Source: JBBITI01 sp037440885 (GTDB lineage: Bacteria; Chloroflexota; Dehalococcoidia; Dehalococcoidales; UBA2162). Taken from it: a stretch of DNA of 36,328 bases. Both the position numbers and the translations under genes were made by a program. Where the stretch lies: NCBI GenBank assembly GCA_037440885.1, contig JBBITI010000028.1, positions 1 through 36,328 of the forward strand, in the 5' to 3' direction. Every line of letters begins with the position of its first letter. The first letter of the stretch is position 1. The notes under the pieces were generated by a model. It saw only the letters and a program-made list of their open reading frames with translations, made no database searches and was not told where the DNA came from. This document shows positions 7,836 to 16,588 of the stretch, piece after piece.

Positions 7836-9098
7836 ATGCTTGACAATAATATGCTCAGTTGCTATCGGGTTCTTGACCTTACCGATGAAAAGGGGCTTAT
7901 CTGTGGACGGACGCTAGCGGATCTGGGAGCGGATGTCATCAAGATCGAGAAGCCGGGTGGTGATCCGTCGCGTAACCGGGGGCCTTTTTATCATGACATT
8001 CCCGATCCGGAAAAAAGCCTGTACTGGTTTGCCTTCAATGCTAATAAACGGGGCATTACCTTGAATATCGAGTCTGTGGACGGCCGCGCCGTCTTTAAGC
8101 GGTTAGTGAAGACAGCGGATGTCGTTGTCGAATCGTTCCCGGCAGGGTACATGGACAGTATTGGACTCGGATATCAGGTCTTGAGTGAGATAAATCCCGG
8201 TATCGTTTTCACCTCGATAAGTGGTTTCGGCCAGAAAGGTCCGTACCGGAACTATAACGACCGTGATATCGCTGTTTGGGCTCTGTCCGGTTATATGTAC
8301 ATCGCCGGTGAACCGGACCGGCCGCCCCTTGCGCCAAGTTATCCCCATGCTCACCTGATCGGCGCCATGAACGGCGCGGTGGGGACGATGGTCGCCCTCA
8401 GCCAGCGCCACTTGACCGGACGAGGCCAGCAGGTCGATGCAGTTACCCAACAAGGACTTTGCTTCGCTATTTCGGTCGAGACTAAGGTCCCGTGGGCTCT
8501 GCAAAAAGTGAACGTCAGTCGGTCGGGCCGGGAACGGAACACCGTGAAGGCCAAAGACGGGGAGGTCAAACTGCCGCTATTATGGGAATGCAAAGATGGG
8601 ACGGTCGCCTATACCTTCTGGCTAGGACCCAGTTTTGCCCGCGGTAATATCGCTCTGGTGGATTGGATCCGCGAAGCCGGAGTAGATCCGGGTGTCCTGG
8701 GACGTTGGGATTGGGAAAAGGACGATTGGAGCAAGCTAACTGTAGTTGAAGTTAAGCAGGTGCGCCGTACGTTGGAAGAATTTTTCATGAAATATACCAA
8801 GATGGAATTAAACGATGGAGCATTACAGAGACGCATCCAGTTGTCTCCGGTGTTAACGCCGAAAGACCAGTTAAAATTCCCGCAATTCGTAGAACGTCAT
8901 TTCTGGCGCGAAATCGAACACCCGGAACTGGGCACTAACATCACTTATCCAGGAGGCTTCGTCAAACCGGGCGTAGGTGATTGCGGTATTCGCTTCCGGG
9001 CTCCGCTGATCGGTGAACACAATAACGAAATTTACTGTAAAGAAATGGGTTTATCCAGTGCAGACATGGTAGTACTGAAACAGCGTAACGTTATTTAA
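7836..9098 (+). CDS. class III CoA-transferase (CaiB/BaiF family) with His at the catalytic Asp position
   Basis: The 420-residue protein has the family's N-terminal layout (RVLDLTDEKGLICGRTLADLGADVIKIEKPGGD, 11-43), then NANKRGITLNIES and the TGRGQQVD segment near 193-200. The family moves CoA between acids through an aspartyl-CoA intermediate. Counting from the TGRGQ motif, the catalytic Asp of formyl-CoA transferase aligns with His173 here (sequence PHAHLIGAMNGAVG), and there is no acidic residue nearby. The two other CoA-transferases in this window keep the Asp. It may act as a lyase or hydratase, be a non-catalytic partner of the next gene, or use another residue. GGAGG about nine bases upstream fixes the ATG. 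Confidence 0.88.
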   Translation: MLDNNMLSCYRVLDLTDEKGLICGRTLADLGADVIKIEKPGGDPSRNRGPFYHDIPDPEKSLYWFAFNANKRGITLNIESVDGRAVFKRLVKTADVVVESFPAGYMDSIGLGYQVLSEINPGIVFTSISGFGQKGPYRNYNDRDIAVWALSGYMYIAGEPDRPPLAPSYPHAHLIGAMNGAVGTMVALSQRHLTGRGQQVDAVTQQGLCFAISVETKVPWALQKVNVSRSGRERNTVKAKDGEVKLPLLWECKDGTVAYTFWLGPSFARGNIALVDWIREAGVDPGVLGRWDWEKDDWSKLTVVEVKQVRRTLEEFFMKYTKMELNDGALQRRIQLSPVLTPKDQLKFPQFVERHFWREIEHPELGTNITYPGGFVKPGVGDCGIRFRAPLIGEHNNEIYCKEMGLSSADMVVLKQRNVI

Positions 9099-9121
9099 CT
9101 TGTGATATCAGGAGGCCGGTT

Positions 9122-10339
9122 ATGGATCACAAACCGTTCGAAGGACTTAAGGTTCTTGATTTCACCTGGGGTGGTGTCGGTCCTTTCCAGGGCAATTTCT
9201 TGGCATACTACGGGGCTACCGTAGTCCGGATCGAAAGCGCCTCCCGACCGGATGTGACCAGGGGTGGCGGACCTGATAAAGAAGGACCAGGCCGGCTGGA
9301 GCGCGGTCCCACCTTCGCCGTTACCCATCCCGTAAAAAAATACGGTATGAGTTTGAATATGGCTCATCCCGGAGGCATCGCCATCTTCAAAAAATTAGTG
9401 GCCTGGGCAGACGTTCTCATTGAAAGTTTTACCACCGGGATGATGGAGCGTCACGGGCTAGGTTATGATGAATTAAAAAAGATCAATCCCCGGATCATCA
9501 TGCACCGGTCCTGCGGCTACGGCCATACCGGACCTATGGCCAGTCAACCAGGCTTCGGGCAGGTAGTGACAAGTTATACCGGCTTTTACACCATCACCGG
9601 GTGGCCGGACCGTCCCTCCGTACCCATTTCACTCTTCTATACCGACCATCTCTCGCCCCTGATGGGAGGCCTGGCTCTGATCGCGGCGATTGACTACCAG
9701 CGTCGGACCGGTATCGGTCAGTGTATCGATCAGTCGCAAGTGGAAACAGGGATCAACTACCTTGCTCCGGTTGTTCTTGACTACACGGTAAATGGACGGT
9801 TACTGGCACTCACCGGGAACAACAGTCCGATCGCCTCACCGTACGGCACTTACCCCTGTAAAGGTAACGACCGCTGGGTAGCTATCGGCGTTTATACCGA
9901 TGACGAGTGGCATAAGTTTTGCAATGCGTTAGGTAACCCGGACTGGGCAGCAGAACCCAAATTCAGCACACTCGATGAGCGGATTAAGCACAAAGAAGAA
10001 TTGGACCAGCAGGTCGGCGCATGGACCAGCCGTTTTACCGCCGAACAGGCAATGGCTATGTTGCAAAGCAGCGGTGTAGCCGCCGGAGTGGTCGCCACCG
10101 CCCAGGACTCTGAATCTGACCCGCAGCTAAAAGAGTACGATTTCTTCCGGGAGCTGGATCACCCGTATCTGGGCAAATTGAACTTCTACCATCCGCCGGG
10201 CTTCACCCTCTCAGCGACAACGGCTCAATTACACCGTCCGGTATTGCTCGGTGAACACACCGAACAGATTTGCACTGAATTCCTGGGCATGTCCCATGCG
10301 GATTTCGACCAGCAGGCTAAAGACGGCGTCTTCGACTAA
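9122..10339 (+). CDS. class III CoA-transferase (CaiB/BaiF family)
   Basis: The 405-residue protein starts GLKVLDFTWGGVGPFQGNFL and has the family elements PVKKYGMSLNM, INPRIIMHRSCGYGHTGP and TGIGQCIDQSQ. The expected catalytic aspartate is present as Asp175 in YTDHLSPLMGG. It should transfer CoA from a donor acyl-CoA to an acid substrate, a cheap way to activate acids in anaerobes. AGGAGG lies just upstream of the ATG, 23 bases after the stop of the preceding CoA-transferase, which lacks the Asp. Heteromeric CoA-transferases of this class are known, so the two could form one enzyme; this is inference. The thiolase-like gene follows 18 bases later. Confidence 0.92.
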   Translation: MDHKPFEGLKVLDFTWGGVGPFQGNFLAYYGATVVRIESASRPDVTRGGGPDKEGPGRLERGPTFAVTHPVKKYGMSLNMAHPGGIAIFKKLVAWADVLIESFTTGMMERHGLGYDELKKINPRIIMHRSCGYGHTGPMASQPGFGQVVTSYTGFYTITGWPDRPSVPISLFYTDHLSPLMGGLALIAAIDYQRRTGIGQCIDQSQVETGINYLAPVVLDYTVNGRLLALTGNNSPIASPYGTYPCKGNDRWVAIGVYTDDEWHKFCNALGNPDWAAEPKFSTLDERIKHKEELDQQVGAWTSRFTAEQAMAMLQSSGVAAGVVATAQDSESDPQLKEYDFFRELDHPYLGKLNFYHPPGFTLSATTAQLHRPVLLGEHTEQICTEFLGMSHADFDQQAKDGVFD

Positions 10340-10357
10340 ATTACCGGCAATAAAAAA

Positions 10358-11518
10358 ATGAGTTTACGCGACAAATACGCCTTCGTCGGCGTCGGGGTAA
10401 CCAAACAGGGTAAAGACCTCGGCAAGAATACTGACGAGCTGGCAGCCGAGGCGATTATTCTGGCGCTGGCAGACGCCGGTATGGCAAGAGAAGAGGTCGA
10501 CGGCTACATCTTCCAGCAAGGCATCGGTGGCGGCCCTAACGGTCCGACCCCCTTGCTGATGGCCGGTATTCCGGCGACGCTCTGCTGGGAAGTGCAAAGT
10601 ATGGGCTCCTACGCTATCGCCATGATTACCATGGCTGTCGGTGCGATGGAAGCCGGATTATGTAAAGCCTGCATTCTCCTTCATGCTACCAGCGCCTCCA
10701 GCCAGCGGGTGCTGGTCGGCGGAGCACCGGGAGGCATGAACCGGAGTACAACCGGAGCGTACGGTTGGTACGGGCCGGGAGCAACCGCAGCTTGCATGGC
10801 ACAGCGGTTTATGCATCTGTATGGACTCACCCGGGAACAGATGGGCTCGGTTGCTATTACCCTGAGGGAATACGCCAATAAACGGCCTGAAGCGGTGATG
10901 TATGACAGGCCATTGACAATGGCAGACTATTTGAATGCTCGTAAAATTGTTGAACCGCTCTGCCTGTATGATTTCTGTCTGGTGAACGACGGAGCGACCG
11001 CCCTGATAATCACCTCCGCTGACCGGGCAAGATCCTGCCGGAAACTGCCGGTCTATGTTATGGGATACGGAGTCGATAATTCCGTCCGGGAAATCAGCGG
11101 CTCGCCTAACGCGGTATTTCACTACGATGGCTTTATCACTCAAAAAGCCGGGGATCACGCTTTGAAGATGGCCGGCATTACGATTAAGGACATCAATGTC
11201 GGAGAAATTTATGATGCCTTCACCATCTTTCTGCTTTCACAACTGGAGTCCTATGGTATCTGCGGCAAAGGCGAAGCGGGTGCGTTTGCCGCCGCCGGGA
11301 ATCTAAAACTGGACGGGGCTTTCCCCTGTAATACCTCCGGAACGGAATTGTCCTGGAGTTACCAGATGGGCTTTTCCCATGTCACCGAAGGTATCCGGCA
11401 AATGCGGGGCGAAGGTGGCGCCTGCCAGGTGCAGGATGCCGAAATCTGCCTGGTGACCGGGCTGGGCGGAACACCGACTGGCGGAAGTGCCGCTACCTGC
11501 TGTATTTTGAGGAGATAA
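10358..11518 (+). CDS. thiolase-fold protein, probable Ltp2-like acyl-CoA retro-aldolase
   Basis: The 386-residue protein has the SCP-x/thiolase layout, with VGVGVTKQGK at the start and the conserved VGEIYDAFTI near 281-290. The thiolase nucleophile is missing: the segment WEVQSMGSYAIAM has Gln80 where thiolases have Cys. The C-terminal thiolase GHP motif is replaced by SWSYQMGFSHVTEGIRQMRG. The HV-EG-RQ-RG pattern and the tyrosines at 285 and 335 recall the actinobacterial steroid side-chain aldolase Ltp2, which works in complex with a DUF35 domain. A DUF35 gene follows two bases later. A retro-aldol split of a 3-hydroxyacyl-CoA is therefore the favoured role, by homology and context. The start has no clear ribosome binding site, only A-rich sequence. 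Confidence 0.85.
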   Translation: MSLRDKYAFVGVGVTKQGKDLGKNTDELAAEAIILALADAGMAREEVDGYIFQQGIGGGPNGPTPLLMAGIPATLCWEVQSMGSYAIAMITMAVGAMEAGLCKACILLHATSASSQRVLVGGAPGGMNRSTTGAYGWYGPGATAACMAQRFMHLYGLTREQMGSVAITLREYANKRPEAVMYDRPLTMADYLNARKIVEPLCLYDFCLVNDGATALIITSADRARSCRKLPVYVMGYGVDNSVREISGSPNAVFHYDGFITQKAGDHALKMAGITIKDINVGEIYDAFTIFLLSQLESYGICGKGEAGAFAAAGNLKLDGAFPCNTSGTELSWSYQMGFSHVTEGIRQMRGEGGACQVQDAEICLVTGLGGTPTGGSAATCCILRR

Positions 11519-11520
11519 GA

Positions 11521-11928
11521 TTGCCTGAATACCGTAAACAGTTACCCTTGATCACATCTTCGGATCGACCGTATTGGGAGGCGGCTAAAAGGCATACCCT
11601 GACCGCTTACCGGTGCTTGAATTGCGGGGCATACTATTCACAGGTAACCCGTTGCACCGCCTGCGCCAAACCGGAGATGAAGTGGGTTGATGTCAGCGGT
11701 AAAGGCCGGGTTTTTACTTTTTGTATTTTTCACCAGCTTTACCATCCCGCCTGGAAAGAAGATATTCCTTACAATGTGGCAATTATCCAATTGGCAGAAG
11801 GACCTTTCATAACCTCGAATATAGTCGATTGTCAGAATGAAGCTATCTATATCGGAATGCTGGTTGAAGTGGTGTTCGACGATGCAACTGAAGAGGTGAC
11901 TCTTCCCAAATTCAGGCCGGTAAAATGA
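11521..11928 (+). CDS. DUF35 zinc-ribbon / OB-fold acyl-CoA-associated protein
   Basis: The 135-residue protein has a rubredoxin-like zinc ribbon (Cys32-x2-Cys35 and Cys45-x2-Cys48), followed by an OB-fold beta domain starting at GKGRVFTFCIFHQ. This two-part layout defines DUF35 proteins, which partner thiolases, thiolase-like aldolases and HMG-CoA synthases and may help bind CoA. The start codon is TTG, two bases after the stop of the thiolase-like gene, and GAGGAG lies at the right distance inside that gene's end. Such tight coupling fits a 1:1 complex between the two products. In the steroid aldolase the DUF35 domain is fused to a MaoC domain; here the MaoC protein is the next, separate gene. 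Confidence 0.9.
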   Translation: MPEYRKQLPLITSSDRPYWEAAKRHTLTAYRCLNCGAYYSQVTRCTACAKPEMKWVDVSGKGRVFTFCIFHQLYHPAWKEDIPYNVAIIQLAEGPFITSNIVDCQNEAIYIGMLVEVVFDDATEEVTLPKFRPVK

Positions 11929-11941
11929 ACCGGAGGGAGCG

Positions 11942-13003
11942 ATGGTAGAACCGATCACGACACTGGATGAATTCGAAATCGAATATCGGCACGGACTCGG
12001 AACATTGATGGATCTGAACCAAGAACGATTCCTGTATGAGACGACGCGGGATAACATCCTGAACTTCGCCGATGCGATCGGAGATAATAACCCGCTGTGG
12101 ACCAATGAAGAATACGCTCGTCAAAGCCGTTTCGGGGCGATTACTGCCCCCCCGACCTTTATCTACAACTTCAACCACGGCAGCACTCCGGCGAACATCG
12201 GTACCGTGAGTCGCCCGGTTCATAACCTTTCTCTGTTATATTCGGGAGCTGAATTAGAATTTTACCAGCCTATCCACCTGGGCGACCGCTTTACAGTCAC
12301 CGGAACACCGGTGAACGCAGTCCGCAAACCTAGTAAAGCGGTGGGCAGCCTGCTTTTCGTGACCGGCGAAAGTTCTTATGTTAACCAATCCGGTGAACTG
12401 GCCGGTATCATCCGCACGACAATCTGTCATTATGAAACACCGTCAGTAAAAACAATCGAATTTGACCGTCAGTTCCGTCCGGAGATTACCGGGAAATCGC
12501 CCGACACACTGGCTTTTGACCGGCAAAGGCAGGGCAAACGGAAACGTTACTGGGAAGAAGTATCCATCGGCGAAGAAATAACTCCGCTGGAGAAAGGCAT
12601 CCTGACTATGACGGAAATATCCCGTTTCGGTATTCTGGTATCACCACAGCCGCGCCGCATACAGTCAAGGCGGGAGGCAGTTGAACTTGAGTTCGAACGC
12701 GAAGCTCATCAGAAACGCGCCGGTTTGGAAAATGCCTCCGATTACGGCCCGCAGCGCGTCTGCTGGTTAGGCCAGTTGGTGACAGACTGGATGGGTGATG
12801 ACGGGACCCTCAAGAAACTTTCCGCTCAGATACGGCACCCCAACATAATTGGCGATGTTAATGTGCTAAAGGGTAGAGTGATCCGGAAATACATTGCAAA
12901 AAGCGAACACCTTGTCGATTGCGAGATATGGGTAGAGAACCAGGCCGGCCTGATCACTGCGCCCGGGCAGGCAGTGATCGCTTTACCGTCTCTGCACCAC
13001 TAG
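11942..13003 (+). CDS. MaoC-like double-hotdog acyl-CoA hydratase
   Basis: The 353-residue protein has two hotdog halves. The N-terminal half contains IGDNNPLWTNEEYA and TAPPTFIYNF, a recognisable MaoC N-domain signature. The second half starts near KRYWEEVSIGEEITPLEKG (about 200) and ends GQAVIALPS. In catalytic R-hydratases an Asp-Asn-Pro-x-His motif does the chemistry. Here the N-half has Trp53 at the His position, as is common in the inactive half, and the C-half motif is not obvious by eye. The likely reaction is reversible hydration of a 2-enoyl-CoA. It ends the seven-gene run. GGAGGGAGC precedes the ATG, 13 bases after the DUF35 stop. Confidence 0.82.
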   Translation: MVEPITTLDEFEIEYRHGLGTLMDLNQERFLYETTRDNILNFADAIGDNNPLWTNEEYARQSRFGAITAPPTFIYNFNHGSTPANIGTVSRPVHNLSLLYSGAELEFYQPIHLGDRFTVTGTPVNAVRKPSKAVGSLLFVTGESSYVNQSGELAGIIRTTICHYETPSVKTIEFDRQFRPEITGKSPDTLAFDRQRQGKRKRYWEEVSIGEEITPLEKGILTMTEISRFGILVSPQPRRIQSRREAVELEFEREAHQKRAGLENASDYGPQRVCWLGQLVTDWMGDDGTLKKLSAQIRHPNIIGDVNVLKGRVIRKYIAKSEHLVDCEIWVENQAGLITAPGQAVIALPSLHH

Positions 13004-13035
13004 ACTATTAGTTTCGATATTACATATTATTATAT

Positions 13036-13064
13036 TTGACATATTGAAAAAGAATACTTACCAT
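13036..13064 (+). promoter_or_regulatory. promoter TTGACA - 17 bp - TACCAT
   Basis: A perfect -35 (13036-13041) is spaced 17 bases from a 4/6 -10 (13059-13064) in an AT-rich gap after the MaoC gene. It would start transcription near 13071 for the ligase-iorA-iorB group, separating it from the preceding operon. Confidence 0.5.
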
Positions 13065-13110
13065 TACTTCGTTATCATTCAATACGAGGTGCAGTATCAA
13101 TATATCGGAG

Positions 13111-14664
13111 ATGTTAGCCCGCAATGCCCGGATGTTTCCCGGGCGAACAGCGCTGGTAGAATTGAAGCCGTCAATCGGACTGCGGAAGGAGATCACCTGG
13201 AAAGAACTCGATGAACGGGTAAACCGGGTTGCCAATGTCCTGCTCAGCCGGGGTGTAACGTCGGGCGATAAGGTCATCCATTGGATGATGAACTCGATCG
13301 ACTGGCTGGTGGTCTATTTCGGTATCATCCGGATAGGAGCCTGGGTAGTACCGCTTAATTTCCGGTTTACCAGCCACGATTTGAAATACTGTGCAGATAT
13401 CTCAGAGGCCAAAACAATAATCTTTGGCGAAGAGTTCCGGGAGAGAGTATTTGAAGCACAGCCAGAACTAAAATTTGTCCGTGACTATATCTTTACTGGG
13501 CAGAATCAGATCACTGGCATGACCAATTTGATCGACCTCATGACGCATGCTTCCCCTATTCCGGTCGAACGGGAACTGGAGGATGAAGAGGAGTGCGGAC
13601 TATACTTCACATCCGGTACAACCGGAGCTCCGAAACCGATATTGATTACTCAAAAGAACTTGGGCAGCGCCGCAATCTATGAAAATGTCCGGCAATCGGC
13701 CAGGGGCGGCGACAATTTTATTATGTTGTCACCGCTGTACCATACCGGGGTTATGATGCACTGGCTGGGTTTTTTGATCGTCGGTGCTCGGGCAGTAGTC
13801 TTACCAGAAATATCACCGCGCAATATCTTCGAAGCCATCCATAACGAAAAGGTAACCGTCGCCTTCCTTCTCGTACCCTGGGTTCTGGATATTTTGGGGG
13901 CTATGGAACGCAGTGAGCTAAAGAAAGGGGATTATGACTTCAGCCGCTGGCGTCTGGTATATACCGGCGCTCAGCCATGCCCGGTCACCCTCGTCAACAA
14001 GTGGCAGGAGATTTTTCCGGAAATCCCTATTCAGAACAGCTATGGACTTAGTGAGTCCACTGGCCCGGGATGTATCTATCTGCCCGCAGAAGACCAGCGG
14101 AAGGCGGGAGCTATCGGCAAGTCGGGATTTAACTGGGAAGCTCGCATCGTCAATGAAAAAGGCGAGGATGTATCCCCGGGAGAGGTCGGCGAGTTAATCG
14201 TTAAGGGTGATGGGGTAATGAAATGCTATTACAAAAACCCGGAAAAGACCGCCGAGACGATTAAGAACGGCTGGTTATATACCGGGGATTTAGCGCGGAA
14301 AGACGATGAGGGCTTCATTTTCCTGGTCGACCGGAAAAAAGATGTGATTATTTACGGCGGTGAAAACATCTATCCGGTAGAAATCGAAAACGTATTGCAC
14401 GGACACCCTCAAATCTATGATGTTGCCGTTATCGGCATACCGGACTCACGACTCGGGGAAATCGCCGCCGCAGTGATCGAACCTAAACCGGGAGTTACTC
14501 TTGTCGAAGCTGAAATTAATGAGTATTGTGAACAAAAGCTTCCCCGATACAAGCGACCGCGCCGGATTTTTTTTGATAAAGTCCCACGCAACGCTACAGG
14601 CAAGATCGAAAAACCTGAACTGCGGAAAAAATATGCCGGGTACCGGGAAAGCTTTAAAATATAG
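13111..14664 (+). CDS. AMP-forming acyl-CoA ligase
   Basis: This is an adenylate-forming enzyme of the fatty-acid/aryl-CoA ligase family. Motifs are the P-loop YFTSGTTGAPKP (about 167-178 from this start), NSYGLSESTG, YTGDLARKDDEGF, the hinge DRKKDVIIYGGENIYP and the C-terminal lysine of NATGKIEK. It converts an acid, ATP and CoA to acyl-CoA, AMP and pyrophosphate. The ATG at 13111 is the first conventional start, but it has no spaced ribosome binding site. The frame continues upstream as I-N-I-S-E from an ATC at 13096, which sits five bases after GAGGT, so the real start may be that AUC. iorA follows 21 bases later, suggesting the ligase works on the same acids or on IorAB-related metabolites. 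Confidence 0.92.
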   Translation: MLARNARMFPGRTALVELKPSIGLRKEITWKELDERVNRVANVLLSRGVTSGDKVIHWMMNSIDWLVVYFGIIRIGAWVVPLNFRFTSHDLKYCADISEAKTIIFGEEFRERVFEAQPELKFVRDYIFTGQNQITGMTNLIDLMTHASPIPVERELEDEEECGLYFTSGTTGAPKPILITQKNLGSAAIYENVRQSARGGDNFIMLSPLYHTGVMMHWLGFLIVGARAVVLPEISPRNIFEAIHNEKVTVAFLLVPWVLDILGAMERSELKKGDYDFSRWRLVYTGAQPCPVTLVNKWQEIFPEIPIQNSYGLSESTGPGCIYLPAEDQRKAGAIGKSGFNWEARIVNEKGEDVSPGEVGELIVKGDGVMKCYYKNPEKTAETIKNGWLYTGDLARKDDEGFIFLVDRKKDVIIYGGENIYPVEIENVLHGHPQIYDVAVIGIPDSRLGEIAAAVIEPKPGVTLVEAEINEYCEQKLPRYKRPRRIFFDKVPRNATGKIEKPELRKKYAGYRESFKI

Positions 14665-14685
14665 GTTCCCGAAAAGGAGGTCCTT

Positions 14686-16584
14686 TTGAAAGAAATTACT
14701 ATTACATCTGATGCCCCTGGGGCAAAATTGTTCCTTCTCGGTAATGAAGCGATCGCCCGGGGAGCAATCGAAGCCGGTGTCCAGGTGGTAGCGGCTTACC
14801 CGGGAACTCCTTCCAGTGAAATCACCGAAAACCTGGCCAAAGTGGCCAAAGAGTTGGGGATTTACGTCGAATGGTCAACCAACGAGAAAGTGGCATTTGA
14901 AATTGCCCTGGCCGCAGCGATATGCGGCGTGCGCGCTCTATGTCCTATGAAGCACGTCGGTGTTAACGTGGCCCACGACCCGCTGATGATCGCTAACCAG
15001 ATCGAAATGAGCGGCGGATTTGTATTACTGGTTGCCGACGACCCCTGGGCATGGAGCTCCCAGAACGAACAGGACAGCCGTTTTATCGCCGCACAGAGTT
15101 ACATCCCGGTCCTTGAACCGTCGTCTGTCCAGGAAGCCAAGGATATGATGGCTGACGCCTTCAACCTCTCGGAAAAGTTCAGGCAAATTTTCATGGTCCG
15201 TTCCGTCACCCGGATCAGTCACGGTCGGAGTGATGTCGTCCTCGGTACTAAAACACAAGAGCATAGAAAAGGAGTGTTCCAGAAGAACCGGACCCGCCTT
15301 ATTTATACACCTGCTGAGGCCAGAAGAAACAAACCGCTGATGATCGAACGATTTAAGAGGATAAAGAAAGAGACTGATTCACTGCCCTATAATCAACTGA
15401 CTCTAAAAGAGAACGCCCGCTTTGGTGTTATCGCTTGTGGCATTTCCTACGCCTATACCAGGGAAGCCCTTAAATGGCTCGATTTGGAAGACAAAGTATC
15501 GCTATTAAAAATCGGAACACCATATCCCCTTCCTGAAGAATTGGTAAAACAACTGCTAAAATCAGTCAAAGAAGTACTGGTCGTCGAGGAATTGGAACCG
15601 TTTGTGGAAACCCTTGTCAAAGCTCTGGCAAACGAAGCCGGAATCATGGTTAAGATAAAAGGGAAAAACATACTACCGGTCGTCGGTGAACTATCCACCC
15701 GGAAAGTAACCGAAGCACTCGCCGAGTTCACTAAAACAAAGTTGATGGTAGATTTCAAGGAGCAGGATAAAATTGCTGAAGAAGCTGCCCCCCTGCTGCC
15801 TTCCCGACCTCCGGTATTATGCGCCGGCTGCCCCCACCGGGCATCACACTACGCTATCAAAGTGGCAGCGCGCCGGGTAGCAAAAGAACTGGGAGATAAC
15901 ATCGAACCGGTCCTTCCGGGTGATATCGGTTGTTACGGTATGGGTGTCAACCCGCCGCTGGAAGCTCTGGATACTAGCTTCTGTATGGGAGCCGGTTTTG
16001 GAGTGGCCAACGGCCTGGCACATGTTATCGATAATCCCATCATAGCCCACATGGGAGACTCAACCTTTTTCCATTCCGGGATCTCCCCGCTGATCAATGC
16101 CGTTTTTAATAAAGCCAGGGCTACCATGATTATTCTGGATAACTCCGCTACCGCTATGACCGGTTTTCAGCCACACCCCGGGACTGGCTTGACGGCGATG
16201 GGAGACGCAACCATCCAGTTGAAAGCAGAAGACATCGCCCGGGCTTGCGGAGTCCAGTTTGTTAAAATAATCAACCCCCTCAACTTGACCAAAGCGATCG
16301 ACACTATTGAAGAGGCGATCCGGTTCGACGGACCGGCGGTGGTGGTTTCCCGAATGCTCTGTGCTATGGAAGACCAGCGGCAAAAGCGGAGGAAGGGTGA
16401 AAAAACCGTTCCCTGTTTCGTTGACAGGAATAAATGCAATGCAAAATGCACCGCCTGCGTCAAACTGTTGGGTTGTCCGGCGATAACCAAGGAAGGTCCC
16501 TACGCGTTCATCGATGGGACGCGGTGTACCGGTTGTGAACTATGTCTCCAGGTCTGTCCTTATATAGCAATAAGAAAAGAGTAG
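14686..16584 (+). CDS. iorA: indolepyruvate:ferredoxin oxidoreductase-type alpha subunit
   Basis: The 632-residue subunit oxidatively decarboxylates 2-oxoacids (classically aryl pyruvates) to acyl-CoA, with thiamine diphosphate and ferredoxin. The N-terminal pyrimidine-binding domain shows GNEAIARGAIEAGV and AAYPGTPSSEI. The thiamine-diphosphate domain shows CAGCPHRASH, PGDIGCYGMG and GDSTFFHSGI. The C-terminus carries a two-cluster ferredoxin domain: Cys584/588/591/597 and Cys614/617/620/624. The start is TTG at 14686, five bases after AAAGGAGG. Aryl-pyruvate specificity cannot be proven by sequence; relatives can act on other 2-oxoacids or aryl substrates. The beta subunit follows after four bases. 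Confidence 0.93.
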   Translation: MKEITITSDAPGAKLFLLGNEAIARGAIEAGVQVVAAYPGTPSSEITENLAKVAKELGIYVEWSTNEKVAFEIALAAAICGVRALCPMKHVGVNVAHDPLMIANQIEMSGGFVLLVADDPWAWSSQNEQDSRFIAAQSYIPVLEPSSVQEAKDMMADAFNLSEKFRQIFMVRSVTRISHGRSDVVLGTKTQEHRKGVFQKNRTRLIYTPAEARRNKPLMIERFKRIKKETDSLPYNQLTLKENARFGVIACGISYAYTREALKWLDLEDKVSLLKIGTPYPLPEELVKQLLKSVKEVLVVEELEPFVETLVKALANEAGIMVKIKGKNILPVVGELSTRKVTEALAEFTKTKLMVDFKEQDKIAEEAAPLLPSRPPVLCAGCPHRASHYAIKVAARRVAKELGDNIEPVLPGDIGCYGMGVNPPLEALDTSFCMGAGFGVANGLAHVIDNPIIAHMGDSTFFHSGISPLINAVFNKARATMIILDNSATAMTGFQPHPGTGLTAMGDATIQLKAEDIARACGVQFVKIINPLNLTKAIDTIEEAIRFDGPAVVVSRMLCAMEDQRQKRRKGEKTVPCFVDRNKCNAKCTACVKLLGCPAITKEGPYAFIDGTRCTGCELCLQVCPYIAIRKE

Positions 16585-16588
16585 GAAG

